A stretch of 64,000 bases of DNA. Origin: Candidatus Vesicomyidisocius sp. Pext_18_S21 (GTDB lineage: Bacteria > Pseudomonadota > Gammaproteobacteria > PS1 > Pseudothioglobaceae). Positions 19,054 to 28,385 of this stretch are shown piece after piece (position 1 is the first letter of the stretch; every line of letters begins with the position of its first letter). A program made the position numbers and the translations under genes. Location of the stretch: positions 62,001 to 126,000 of the forward strand of contig CP072535.1 of the NCBI GenBank assembly GCA_021730165.1, in the 5' to 3' direction. A model generated the notes under the pieces. It searched no databases. It saw only the letters and a program-made list of their open reading frames with translations, and was not told where the DNA came from.

Positions 19054-19961
19054 GTGTTAGCTTTCAAACTATTGATGAATTTTCACAAGGTCAACGTTTG
19101 GATAATTATTTACTTAAAATACTTAAAGGCGTTCCTAAATCTCATATCTATAGAGTTATTCGTAAAGGTGAAGTACGTGTTAATAAAGGTAGAAAAAAAT
19201 CAGAATATAAATTAAACTTAGATGATATAGTTCGTATCCCACCAATTAAAGTGTCTACAACTAAGTTTATGTATATTTCATATAATCTAAAAAAAATATT
19301 AACTAATGCTATTTTATATGAGGACAAGGGGTTACTTATTATTAATAAACCAAGTGGTCTGGCGGTGCATAGTGGTTCTGGTGTTAATGTTGGTGTTATT
19401 GAAGCGCTTCGGCAAATGTATAAAGAACCTATTGAACTGGTGCACCGATTAGATAGCGCTACTTCTGGGGTTTTGTTAGTTGCTAAAAAGCGTCTAGTGT
19501 TAAAAAAATTGCATGAGCAATTAAACAAACATAGCATAGAAAAACATTATATAGCCTTGGTGAAAGGGGTATGGTCAAAAAAAATACACACTATTGATGC
19601 GCCACTATATAATAATTCAAGATATACAAAGGTAGATGTTAAAGGTAAATATTCAGTTAGTCATTTTCATCCACTTAAAAATTTTAGTACTGATAATTTT
19701 GCTGCTTCATTGGTTAATATTAGTATTGAAACTGGTCGTACTCATCAAATCCGTGTACACGCAAAGTATGCTGGACATGCGTTGGCTTGTGATAATAAAT
19801 ATGGGGATAAAGAATTTGATAGACAAGTAAAATTCAAAGGTCTAAAAAGATTATTTTTGCACTCGAATCAACTCATTTTTATTAATCCATTGACGAGTAA
19901 TATTCAAAAAGTAAATGCACCTTTGCCGGTTGAATTAGAAGAATTCTTAGCTAAATTATGA
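19050..19961 (+). CDS. rluC: 23S rRNA pseudouridine synthase RluC
   Basis: RluC makes pseudouridine at three positions of 23S rRNA (955, 2504, 2580 in E. coli). The 303-residue product has an N-terminal S4-like domain, including GQRLDNYLLKILKGVPKSHI and RKGEVRVNKGRKK, which fits RluC better than RluD. The catalytic motif ELVHRLDSATSGVLLVAKK near residues 129-147 holds the essential Asp. GRTHQIRVHAKYAGH follows near 230. It overlaps tatD by 4 bases and ubiA by 4 bases, so the three are probably translated from one transcript. Confidence 0.93.
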   Translation: MSVSFQTIDEFSQGQRLDNYLLKILKGVPKSHIYRVIRKGEVRVNKGRKKSEYKLNLDDIVRIPPIKVSTTKFMYISYNLKKILTNAILYEDKGLLIINKPSGLAVHSGSGVNVGVIEALRQMYKEPIELVHRLDSATSGVLLVAKKRLVLKKLHEQLNKHSIEKHYIALVKGVWSKKIHTIDAPLYNNSRYTKVDVKGKYSVSHFHPLKNFSTDNFAASLVNISIETGRTHQIRVHAKYAGHALACDNKYGDKEFDRQVKFKGLKRLFLHSNQLIFINPLTSNIQKVNAPLPVELEEFLAKL

Positions 19962-20827
19962 GTTTTCATTTTAAGACTACTTCTTTTGTGGCGTATTTGC
20001 GTTTAATGCGTTTGGACAATCCAATTGGTATTTATTTATTATTATGGCCAACATTATGGGGGTTATTTTTGGCGTCAGAAGGGTTTCCTGATTTAAAATT
20101 ATTATTAATTTTTGTTTTAGGTGTTATATTAATGCGATCAGCAGGTTGTGTGATTAATGATTATGCAGATAGATACATTGATAAATTGGTAGAACGCACT
20201 AAGCATAGACCTATTGCCTCAGGTAAGATTCATCATAGATCTGCGCTTAGATTTTTTGTATTATTAATTCTGTTGGCATTTTTATTGGTATTATTAACTA
20301 ATTGGTTAACTATCCAACTTGCTATGATTGCGGTACTATTAACAATTTTGTATCCATTTACTAAGCGTTGGACTCATTTTCCACAATTTGTGTTAGGCTT
20401 AGCATTTTCGATGAGTGTATTAATGGCTTTTTCAGCAACCCTTAATGAGATTCCAATTACTGCTTGGTATGTATTTGCAGCAACAGTTGTTTGGACAGTA
20501 ATTTATGATACGATGTACGCTATGGCTGATCGAGAGGAAGATTTAAAAATTGGGATCAAGTCAAGTGCTATTTTATTTGCAAAATTTGATAGATTAATTA
20601 TTGGAATTTTACAAATTATATTTTTGCTAATTTTGATAGAAATATCAAATGTTTTTAATCTAACTATTTCTTATAATATTACATTACTTTTAGTTGCATT
20701 GTTAATGAGTTATCATCAATATTTAATTAAAAATAATAATAACTATTCTTATTTACATGGATTTTTACATAATAATTATATAGGTATGGTAATTTTTGTA
20801 GGGATTATGTTATCTGTTGGATTATAG
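19958..20827 (+). CDS. ubiA: 4-hydroxybenzoate polyprenyltransferase
   Basis: UbiA attaches the polyprenyl tail to 4-hydroxybenzoate in ubiquinone synthesis, in the inner membrane. The 289-residue protein is strongly hydrophobic with about eight membrane segments. Both Asp-rich prenyltransferase motifs are present: NDYADRYID near residues 64-72 and DTMYAMADREED near 185-196. LRLMRLDNPIGIYLLLWPTLWG near the N-terminus is typical of the family. Its start overlaps rluC by four bases. Ubiquinone is expected to accept electrons from sulfur oxidation here. Confidence 0.95.
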   Translation: MSFHFKTTSFVAYLRLMRLDNPIGIYLLLWPTLWGLFLASEGFPDLKLLLIFVLGVILMRSAGCVINDYADRYIDKLVERTKHRPIASGKIHHRSALRFFVLLILLAFLLVLLTNWLTIQLAMIAVLLTILYPFTKRWTHFPQFVLGLAFSMSVLMAFSATLNEIPITAWYVFAATVVWTVIYDTMYAMADREEDLKIGIKSSAILFAKFDRLIIGILQIIFLLILIEISNVFNLTISYNITLLLVALLMSYHQYLIKNNNNYSYLHGFLHNNYIGMVIFVGIMLSVGL

Positions 20828-21378
20828 ATATTATATGAATTATATAATACTAAAGAATTTATGGATGGTAATATTTGACTGGTTAAATAAACTAAACTTG
20901 ATTGCAGAGAGTAATATGGTAATGAATTTATGTCTAAAATATCACAGTTCTAACAAAAAAGATTAATGATTTGGTAAAGTATATATCTATTAGATAATTA
21001 TATTTCGATGATTGATATTTGTAATCTTGTTAAGAGACTTATGTTGATTGTAAGGTTGTTTTACTTTGTATAGGTTTTATACCTTTAAAGATATGATTAA
21101 CTTTTATGGTATTAATTTAGTTATAAGGTACAGTTGGTATTTATATTCAACATTGTTAAATTTATATTACTGGGCAACACTTATTAAATTAATAGTAATT
21201 GATAGGTATTTAAATAAAATAGCAACAAAAGAAGATATTAGTATTCATAAAAACCTTAGTTTTGTATAGGTTAACCGAGTTACAGGATAAATATAAGATT
21301 AAGTTTAGTATTAATCTAAACGGCTTAACAAAAAAATCTCATTATTTTTTTGTTAATAAAAGAAGGTTTATTGGTTTT
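20828..21378. other. Spacer between ubiA and dapD ends
   Basis: The 551 bases hold no gene I can support. A 67-codon frame at 21066-21269 has a biased, Tyr/Ile/Leu-rich composition and no ribosome-binding site. The right end contains an AT hairpin that suits dapD termination. Confidence 0.4.
21325..21356 (-). terminator. AT-rich 13-bp hairpin downstream of dapD
   Basis: Perfect 13-bp arms (21325-21337 and 21344-21356) with a 6-base loop. On the reverse strand it starts 23 bases after the dapD stop. Stretches of seven A or T make it look like a weak bidirectional terminator. Confidence 0.55.
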
Positions 21379-22194
21379 TTATATGCCTCGTAAAAGCTCA
21401 TTTATACCTACTTTATAACGTGTTTTTGCATCTACTTGTTTAACAATTACTGCGCAATAAAGTGAATAAGTGCCGTCTTTACTTGGTAGGTTTCCAGGTA
21501 CAACTACTGAACCAGCAGGGATACGTCCATATGTTATTTTATTTGTTTTACGATTGAATATTTTTGTGGATTGTCCAATATAAACACCCATTGAAATAAC
21601 AGCACCTTCTTCAACAATCACACCTTCCACTATTTCTGATCTAGCACCGATAAAACAATTATCTTCAATAATTGTCGGAGTTGCTTGTAATGGTTCCAAT
21701 ACTCCACCGATACCAACTCCCCCTGATAGATGTACATTTTTACCGATCTGAGCGCATGACCCTACTGTTGCCCAAGTATCTATCATTGTGCCTGAGTCTA
21801 CATAAGCACCAATATTGACATAACTTGGCATCATCACTGTATTTTTAGCAATAAAAGATCCGTATCTCGCACTTGCCGGTGGAACTATACGGACACCTGC
21901 TTTATTGAATTCATCTATTGACATGTCAGCAAATTTAGAAGGTACTTTATCAAAGTATTGAGTGAATCCACCTTGCATAGGTATATTTTCTTCCAATCTA
22001 AAAGATAACAAGACTGCTTTTTTCAGCCATTCGTTAACCTTCCAATCACCTACACTTTTTTGTTGTGCAATACGTGCTTTACCAGAATTAAGTAGATGAA
22101 TGGCATCAGCAACGGATTGCTTTACTTTTACATTGACTGTTTGTGGATTAAGATTAACTCTATCTTCAAAGGCTTTTTCAATAATATCTTTCAT
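21379..22194 (-). CDS. dapD: 2,3,4,5-tetrahydropyridine-2,6-dicarboxylate N-succinyltransferase
   Basis: DapD succinylates tetrahydrodipicolinate in the lysine and meso-diaminopimelate pathway. The 271-residue protein matches the family size. It begins with a helical domain and continues with left-handed beta-helix hexapeptide repeats between about residues 105 and 230, such as [19 protein letters not shown], followed by the conserved stretch from [15 protein letters not shown]. It is transcribed away from ccoG. lysA, later in this window, completes the pathway. Confidence 0.95.
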   Translation of the reverse strand: MKDIIEKAFEDRVNLNPQTVNVKVKQSVADAIHLLNSGKARIAQQKSVGDWKVNEWLKKAVLLSFRLEENIPMQGGFTQYFDKVPSKFADMSIDEFNKAGVRIVPPASARYGSFIAKNTVMMPSYVNIGAYVDSGTMIDTWATVGSCAQIGKNVHLSGGVGIGGVLEPLQATPTIIEDNCFIGARSEIVEGVIVEEGAVISMGVYIGQSTKIFNRKTNKITYGRIPAGSVVVPGNLPSKDGTYSLYCAVIVKQVDAKTRYKVGINELLRGI

Positions 22195-22355
22195 GTTAAA
22201 TTCTACTTAAATAAATTAAGAATTATATCATTAATCATGCATTATTGATAAGTGGTGGATTTAAATTATTGTATTTCTTGATAAAATTAAGAAAAAATTA
22301 GGATTAATGATATGATACTTAAAATATAAAACTCCTCCTTATAAAGAGGTAAAAC

Positions 22356-23750
22356 ATGACAGATAAAAAAATCCAAATAGAAAACTTATATGAAGAAGGT
22401 GAACTGTGGGTGCAAAACCTAGGAGACAAAACCATTCATGCAAAACGCATGAAGGGAAAATTCCGTAATTTAAAATGGTTAGCTATTGTTGTTTGGTTGC
22501 CATTTTTTATAGGCCCATATCTTACTTGGAACGACAAACAGGCTATTCTATTTGATATAGATAACAGACAATACCACTTATTTAGTATTACCATTTTCCC
22601 ACAAGACATTTGGATGTTGACTATGGTATTGCTATTTTTGTCTATTTTACTTGCAATAATGACCACTGTTTTAGGTCGGATATTTTGTGGTTATTTTTGT
22701 TTTCAAACAATTTGGACAGATATTTTTACCAAAATAGAACAATGGGTTGAAGGTACACCAGTACAACGTCGAAAGTTAGATAAAGAGCCAGTGAGTTTTA
22801 ATAAACTTAAACTCAAATTAGTTAAACATTCTATTTGGATAGCAATTGCACTTTTTTCTGGTGTTACTTGGATGCTGTATTTTGGTGTTACTTGGACTGA
22901 TTATGTTAAGGGTAATGTTACTTCTACAACGGTGGTTATCACTGCTATTATTTCATTTGGTGCTTATGTATTTGCTGGATTTATGAGAGAGCAAACTTGT
23001 TTGTGGATTTGTCCATATGCGCGTATTCAGGGAGCTATGGTTGATGAGCAGAGCATTTTACCAACTTATGATTATTATCGTGGAGAGCGTCGTGGCAGAC
23101 TTAAAAAAGGTGAGTTTGTTAAAGGTTTTGGTGATTGTATTGATTGTCATCAGTGTATTGCTGTTTGCCCAACAGGTATTGATATTCGAAAAGGCCAAGA
23201 GTATGGTTGTATTACTTGTGGACTATGTATTGATGCTTGTGATTTGGTAATGGAAAAAGTTGGTAAGTCTAAAGGTTTAATTTGCTACACCTCCTTAGAT
23301 GAGATGAAATTTAACAAGCCAGTTAAGGTGTTTTATAAACGCCCAAGGGTTATTATTTATGCCTTAGTATTATTTTTGGCATTATCAATATTGGTTTATG
23401 GTATTTTAAATCTTGCACCAATGGACTTAAAAGTACTACATGATAGACAGCCATTATTTGTACAACTTTCTGATGGTTCTATTCGCAATAAATACGAACT
23501 TAAAGTTATGAATAAGACAGATAAAATCATGTCAATTAGTATTAGTTTTAGAAGTAAAATTAAAAATCTAAAATCTAAAAAATCGTTTAAGACAATGATG
23601 ATTCCAAGTGGTAATATTAAATCTATTTATGTTTATTTAATAGCTTTAGAAAGTAATGTAGGTTCTGATAATAACGTTATATTTGTGGTTAAAAGCGAAC
23701 AGGCTACTTTAGAATATAAAACTTTATTTTTCACGTCTAAGAGTATGTAA
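22356..23750 (+). CDS. ccoG: Cytochrome c oxidase accessory protein CcoG (FixG/RdxA)
   Basis: CcoG is an inner-membrane ferredoxin-like protein needed for copper handling during cbb3 oxidase assembly. The 464-residue product has membrane helices near residues 40-60, 85-110, 160-180, 190-215 and 340-360. Two 4Fe-4S motifs are visible: CIDCHQCIAVCPTG (about 262-275) and CITCGLCIDACD (about 287-298). The C-terminal periplasmic part is an Ig-like domain. An AGAGG site precedes the start. The next gene, fixH-like, starts on the last base of the ccoG stop. No ccoNOQP genes are in the window, so the oxidase itself must be encoded elsewhere. Confidence 0.95.
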   Translation: MTDKKIQIENLYEEGELWVQNLGDKTIHAKRMKGKFRNLKWLAIVVWLPFFIGPYLTWNDKQAILFDIDNRQYHLFSITIFPQDIWMLTMVLLFLSILLAIMTTVLGRIFCGYFCFQTIWTDIFTKIEQWVEGTPVQRRKLDKEPVSFNKLKLKLVKHSIWIAIALFSGVTWMLYFGVTWTDYVKGNVTSTTVVITAIISFGAYVFAGFMREQTCLWICPYARIQGAMVDEQSILPTYDYYRGERRGRLKKGEFVKGFGDCIDCHQCIAVCPTGIDIRKGQEYGCITCGLCIDACDLVMEKVGKSKGLICYTSLDEMKFNKPVKVFYKRPRVIIYALVLFLALSILVYGILNLAPMDLKVLHDRQPLFVQLSDGSIRNKYELKVMNKTDKIMSISISFRSKIKNLKSKKSFKTMMIPSGNIKSIYVYLIALESNVGSDNNVIFVVKSEQATLEYKTLFFTSKSM

Positions 23751-24229
23751 TGAGTATTTATAAAAGCCCAATCATGATGGTTATGTTAATGCTTTTTATC
23801 ATTTTAGTGGGCGCAACTGTTTATCGAATTATTATTGCACTTGAAACTCATCCAGGATTGGTGGTAGAAGATGCGTATTTAAGTGGTCAACGTTATGCAA
23901 TAACATTAAATCACAAAAATCAATTAGCACAGTTTGGTTGGGTATTAAATCTTGTCACTCCAGAAGTGGTGATTCATAATATTAAACAAATTTACACGGT
24001 TAATAGCACACAGCATGGTAAGACTTTGTCAGATGCTTTGGTTACAGCATATTTTTATCGTCCTTTAGAAAAACGACACGATTTTTCTATTAATATGGTA
24101 TTTAGTCAAGAAATTGATCAATATCAAGCATATATAATATTACCTTTAAAAGGACGCTGGGATTTGCTGGTTGAAGTGGTTAAAGAAGGGTTAGTACAAA
24201 GAGTTTCTAAAAAACTATTTGCTCAATAG
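23750..24229 (+). CDS. FixH-like membrane protein
   Basis: The 159-residue product has one N-terminal membrane helix (about 7-29) and a periplasmic domain of beta strands. Immediate overlap with ccoG (TAATG) and the LVVEDAYLSGQRYA segment, which recalls the FixH pattern in which the helix is followed by a conserved DxYYxGL-type stretch, support a FixH family call. FixH proteins aid cbb3 oxidase maturation. Sequence conservation is weak, so position is the main evidence. Confidence 0.65.
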   Translation: MSIYKSPIMMVMLMLFIILVGATVYRIIIALETHPGLVVEDAYLSGQRYAITLNHKNQLAQFGWVLNLVTPEVVIHNIKQIYTVNSTQHGKTLSDALVTAYFYRPLEKRHDFSINMVFSQEIDQYQAYIILPLKGRWDLLVEVVKEGLVQRVSKKLFAQ

Positions 24230-24844
24230 TTTTAATTTTTTTAGGTTATATTAGTTAAGGGATTCTTCTTTTAAATTCTTTTAATAAAAAACTTAGAAGA
24301 TGAAATTCCTAATAATATGTATTATATATGCTTGATTTACATTTATAAATTATTGCTATTTATTCTTAAATTAGTATCATTTTTTGTTATTTCTTTTATT
24401 TAAAGCGATATATAATATTATAAACATTTTTTTTATTGTTAATAAAATGATAAACCAATAATTCTTTCAATGGCAATAATTTTATTAAGATTATTGCCAT
24501 TGAAAATGAATATAACCTTAATTTTTATCCATACCAGGATAATATAAATTTAGAAAACCTGAATATATTAAGTTAAATAAATATTGAATACTAAGTTTAA
24601 TAAAATCTAATAGTTATTTTCATTAGATATAGCAAATTTGTTAACTACAAACAACACTATTACGGATTCAATTATTTAGAACGGTTTAACTATTGTTATA
24701 AGCCATGAAAAACCATCATTAAAAATGTTATTTAAACCTTTAAAAATATCATTATCGTTGGTGTTAACCATAACAATTATAGTAGCAATAACAAATGAAA
24801 TAAGTGGGATATCCTTTATATGAGCTTCCTTTTACTTGCTATAA
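24230..24844. other. Spacer with a hairpin and a possible transporter remnant
   Basis: These 615 bases contain a perfect 15-bp hairpin at 24466-24504. On the reverse strand, at about 24666-24818, there is a 40-codon fragment with membrane character (PLISFVIATIIVMVN and then GFSWLITIVKPF). Nothing else is recognisable. Confidence 0.4.
24466..24504. terminator. Perfect 15-bp hairpin in the spacer after fixH
   Basis: Arms 24466-24480 and 24490-24504 are exact reverse complements with a 9-base loop. It lies about 240 bases after the fixH-like stop and 340 bases after the znuC-like stop on the other strand, so it could serve either. There is no clear T-tract. Confidence 0.5.
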
Positions 24845-25564
24845 TTAATACTTATGTTCATGATTATGATGATGTTCATAAGTAGCCATTAGTTCATCTA
24901 TTTGGTCAGCAAATAAATCATTAAATTGCGCATCTTTTAAAATAGTATCTGGCCTCCCTATGCAACAAATATGATGGTATAGACATAAGACTTGGGTTGA
25001 TTCCTTCATTACTCTATGAAGGTCGTGTGATACCATGAGTACAGCACAATTTTGTTGTTTATGAATATCTTGAATAAGTTTATACAGATGCATTTGACCA
25101 CTTACATCAAGGTTTTGAGTGGGTTCATCAAGGATTAAGACATTTGGCTTTGCAAGTAAGGCGCGTGTCAGTAATACGCGTTGTATTTCACCACCAGATA
25201 AATTTTTTAATGCTAAATGTAGTATTGTTTCAATACCTGTGAGTGTGGTTGTATTTTTTAAGAACTTGGCTTCAATTTTTTGGTTAAGTTTGAGAAAATC
25301 AATCACTGAGATTGGGATAAACTCATTAGGAATGAATTTTTGTGGTGTGTAGCTTAGTCTGATATGGTTAGATTTTTTAATCTTACCATTATCAGGAGTA
25401 ATAAGCCCAAGTAGAATTTTAATTAATGAGCTTTTTCCAGCACCATTTGGGCCAATTAAGGTAATGAATTCTCCTATTTTTAATTCAAAGCTAACATCAT
25501 CAAGCACTTTTTTACCATGATGGCTAAGACTAATATGATTTGCACTAATAAGGGTTTCTGACAT
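24845..25564 (-). CDS. znuC: ABC transporter ATP-binding protein, ZnuC-like
   Basis: The 239-residue ATPase has Walker A GPNGAGKSS (about 38-46), a Q-loop in YTPQKF, the signature LSGGE near 122-126, and Walker B LILDEPTQNLD followed by a switch His in VSHDLH. Overall it matches ZnuC, which powers zinc import with ZnuA and ZnuB. The C-terminus is His-rich (YEHHHNHEH), a frequent trait of zinc-related proteins. No permease or binding-protein gene follows it, unlike the usual znuCB operon, so its partners are elsewhere or lost. It diverges from polA. Confidence 0.8.
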   Translation of the reverse strand: MSETLISANHISLSHHGKKVLDDVSFELKIGEFITLIGPNGAGKSSLIKILLGLITPDNGKIKKSNHIRLSYTPQKFIPNEFIPISVIDFLKLNQKIEAKFLKNTTTLTGIETILHLALKNLSGGEIQRVLLTRALLAKPNVLILDEPTQNLDVSGQMHLYKLIQDIHKQQNCAVLMVSHDLHRVMKESTQVLCLYHHICCIGRPDTILKDAQFNDLFADQIDELMATYEHHHNHEHKY

Positions 25565-25603
25565 GGAATAATAAGGATTGCTAACTAGTTTTTATTTTAT
25601 ACG

Positions 25604-25609
25604 TATAAT
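25604..25609 (+). promoter_or_regulatory. Probable -10 box of the polA promoter
   Basis: TATAAT lies 46 bases before the polA ATG, inside the same decamer seen before tkt (ACGTATAATC). A possible -35 TTGCTA at 25579-25584 is spaced 19 bases away. Confidence 0.4.
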
Positions 25610-25655
25610 CTTACAACTGTGTTTATGTTTAAAAATTAATAAAAGATGGAACTTT

Positions 25656-28385
25656 ATGCCACATAAACTAATTTTAATGGATGGCTCTGCTTTTTTATTC
25701 AGAGCTTATTTTTCTACGTTAAAGCAGAATTTAACCAATCAAAATGGGTTTCCTACAGGTGCTATGTTCGGTGTTATTAATGCTATAAAAAATCTTCAAA
25801 GGAAGTACCAAGAGGCTAGAATAATTATTATATTTGATGCTAAAGGTAAAAATTTCAGGCATGATATTTACCCACAATATAAAGCGAATAGAAAACCAAC
25901 TGATAGTGGATTAGTGCTTCAAATTGAACCTTTGTATGAGATAATTCAAGCTATGGGCATTCATCTTATATGTGTGCCTAAGGTTGAGGCAGATGATGTA
26001 ATTGCTACGTTAAGCTGTTGTACTAATCAAAATAATATTAAGACTATTATTGCGAGTGGCGATAAAGATTTAATGCAGTTGGTGGGTACGAATATTTCAC
26101 AATTAGATATGAAAGGTATTTTGCATGATCGCCAAAGTGTGATTGAAAAGATTGGTATTGCACCAGATAAAATTTTAGATTTTTTAGCTTTGACTGGTGA
26201 TAGTGTAGATAATATTCCTGGTGTACCTAGTGTTGGTCCTAAAACAGCTATTAAATGGCTACAAATTTATAGTGATATCTTAGGAATTAAGAAAAATGCA
26301 ATGCAGATTAAAGGAAAAGTGGGTGAAAAACTACGTGATAATTTTGATCTTTTAGATTTATCTTATCAATTAGTTAAGCTGAAATTTGATGTAGTGTTGC
26401 CTTTTAATATTTTAGATGATGAGCCAGTGAAAAATATTAATAAATTGGCTGATTTATATCAGCAGTATGGGTTTTTTATGTGGTTAAAACAATTAGATAA
26501 TGTGCCTGTATTAAAGCAAAAGAGTATGCAGGTTATTGGAACAGATACAGGAGTTAATAACTCGGCTGATATTCTTAAAGGCTATTCACAGACATTAGTA
26601 TTAGATTTGGATATATTTAATACAATGGTTAGTCGTCTTAAAATCTTAAAGACATTTGTATTTGGTTTAGAAGCTACTTCGTTAGATTTTATGAATGCTT
26701 CCATTGTTGGTTGGGTATTTTTAATTGATAAGGATAGTTTTTATGTGCCTGTTGGTCATGATTATCTAGATGTACCAAAGCAGTTGAATTTTAATGATGT
26801 ACTTAATCAACTAAAGCCAATTTTAGAGGATGTGTCTATTAGTAAAATTGGGCAAAATTTAAAATATAATGCACATATTTTATCTAATTATAAAATTGAT
26901 TTGCAAGGTATTAGTGATGATATTATAGTGAAATCTTATTGTTTAAATTCAGTTGCTACAAGGCATAATATGAATGATTTGAGTAAATATTATTTGAATT
27001 ATCAAACCATTCATTTTGTTGGTATATTAGGTAAAGGTAAAAAACAAATTACTTTTAATAAAGTTAATGTAGAAATTGCTCTTCTTTATGCTTGTGAAAA
27101 TGTGATAGTGATAAGTTTATTAAATTATATATTAGATGAAGAAATTGCTCAATATCCTAGATTAGTTAAATTGTATCAAAACCTAGAATTGCCATTGATT
27201 AAAGTTTTATTATGCATGGAGCGTAATGGTGTTGAATTAGATGTGAACGTATTAAATACTCAACAGTTAGATATTACGCAACAAATGAAGGATATTCAGA
27301 ATCAAGTATTTGAACTGGTAGAGAATGTGTTTAACCTTGAATCTCCTAAACAAATTCAACGAATTTTATTTGAGTCTGAAGGTTTAGGCTTAATTCCTTT
27401 GAGAAAAACCCCTAAAGGCGTACCCTCTACTAATGAGGAGGCTTTAAAACTTTTAGACCATCCGGTGGTAGATCTAATATTAAGTTATCGAACATTAGTT
27501 AAACTTAATTCTACTTATCTTGAAGCACTTCCTAGAAAGGTTGATTTAAATACGCATAGACTTCACACTTCTTATAATCAGGTAGTAACTGCTACAGGTC
27601 GATTATCATCAAGCAATCCAAATTTGCAAAATATCCCTATTTTCTCTGAACAAGGTTCGTATATTCGTAGTGCATTTATTACAAGTAAAGGCAATGTTAT
27701 TATTTCCGCTGATTACTCACAGATTGAATTAAGGATTATGACACAATTATCCAAAGATCAAAATTTATTAGAAGCTTTTAATAATGATAAAGATGTACAT
27801 AGCGAAACCGCATCAACTATGTTTAATATACCAATTGATGAAGTAACATCAGAATATCGTAGGCGCGCCAAAGTGATTAATTTTGGTTTGATTTATGGTA
27901 TGAGTGCATTTGGATTAGCAAAGCAAATTGGTGTATCTAGAACCGAAGCAAAGCAATATATGGATACTTATTTTGATAACTATCCTAGTGTGCTACATTA
28001 CATGGATAATATTAAAGAAACTGCAAAAATACAAGGTTATGTTGAAACTATTATGGGTAGACGTTTGTATTTACCACAAATTAATGCTAAAAATAAGATG
28101 TTACAACAACATGCACTTAGAACTGCTATTAATGCCCCAATGCAAGGTTCTTCAGCAGATATCATTAAAAAATCTATGCTTGATGTTTACACATGGATTG
28201 GAGAAGATAATCCAGATATTAGAATGATTATGCAAGTACATGATGAGTTGGTATTTGAGGTAAGTGCGTCAAAAGCTGATGAATTTTCCCGTAAAATACA
28301 AGCTTTAATGGTCAATGCTTATTTATTGGATATTCCTCTTAAAGTAGATATAGGGATTGGTAATTCTTGGAAAGAGGCACATTAG
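25656..28385 (+). CDS. polA: DNA polymerase I with altered proofreading site
   Basis: Pol I removes RNA primers and fills gaps. From ATG 25656 the protein has 909 residues; an upstream in-frame start at 25578 would add 26 residues that include the promoter region, so I reject it. The 5' nuclease domain keeps VEADDVIATL, SGDKDLMQLV and TGDSVDNIPGVPSVGPKTA. The polymerase domain keeps motif A DYSQIELR (about 684), motif B RRRAKVINFGLIYG (about 735) and motif C VHDELVF (about 862). The 3'-5' exonuclease domain is present but its metal-binding Asp residues are changed: FDTET of E. coli reads FGLEA (Gly337), NLKYD reads NLKYN (Asn405), and AAED reads ACEN (Asn482). The Glu of the first motif remains. 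Proofreading is therefore probably lost. Confidence 0.96.
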   Translation: MPHKLILMDGSAFLFRAYFSTLKQNLTNQNGFPTGAMFGVINAIKNLQRKYQEARIIIIFDAKGKNFRHDIYPQYKANRKPTDSGLVLQIEPLYEIIQAMGIHLICVPKVEADDVIATLSCCTNQNNIKTIIASGDKDLMQLVGTNISQLDMKGILHDRQSVIEKIGIAPDKILDFLALTGDSVDNIPGVPSVGPKTAIKWLQIYSDILGIKKNAMQIKGKVGEKLRDNFDLLDLSYQLVKLKFDVVLPFNILDDEPVKNINKLADLYQQYGFFMWLKQLDNVPVLKQKSMQVIGTDTGVNNSADILKGYSQTLVLDLDIFNTMVSRLKILKTFVFGLEATSLDFMNASIVGWVFLIDKDSFYVPVGHDYLDVPKQLNFNDVLNQLKPILEDVSISKIGQNLKYNAHILSNYKIDLQGISDDIIVKSYCLNSVATRHNMNDLSKYYLNYQTIHFVGILGKGKKQITFNKVNVEIALLYACENVIVISLLNYILDEEIAQYPRLVKLYQNLELPLIKVLLCMERNGVELDVNVLNTQQLDITQQMKDIQNQVFELVENVFNLESPKQIQRILFESEGLGLIPLRKTPKGVPSTNEEALKLLDHPVVDLILSYRTLVKLNSTYLEALPRKVDLNTHRLHTSYNQVVTATGRLSSSNPNLQNIPIFSEQGSYIRSAFITSKGNVIISADYSQIELRIMTQLSKDQNLLEAFNNDKDVHSETASTMFNIPIDEVTSEYRRRAKVINFGLIYGMSAFGLAKQIGVSRTEAKQYMDTYFDNYPSVLHYMDNIKETAKIQGYVETIMGRRLYLPQINAKNKMLQQHALRTAINAPMQGSSADIIKKSMLDVYTWIGEDNPDIRMIMQVHDELVFEVSASKADEFSRKIQALMVNAYLLDIPLKVDIGIGNSWKEAH

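Noticed and set aside
21066-21269. A 67-codon frame between ubiA and dapD
   Set aside because: Composition is dominated by Tyr, Ile and Leu as expected from random AT-rich DNA, and there is no ribosome-binding site.
22195-22355. An FNR-type box before ccoG
   Set aside because: TTGAT half-sites occur, but no proper TTGAT-N4-ATCAA pair is present.
25578-25655. An upstream in-frame start for polA
   Set aside because: It would translate across the probable -10 box and add 26 residues absent from the family; ATG 25656 begins exactly at the conserved N-terminus.
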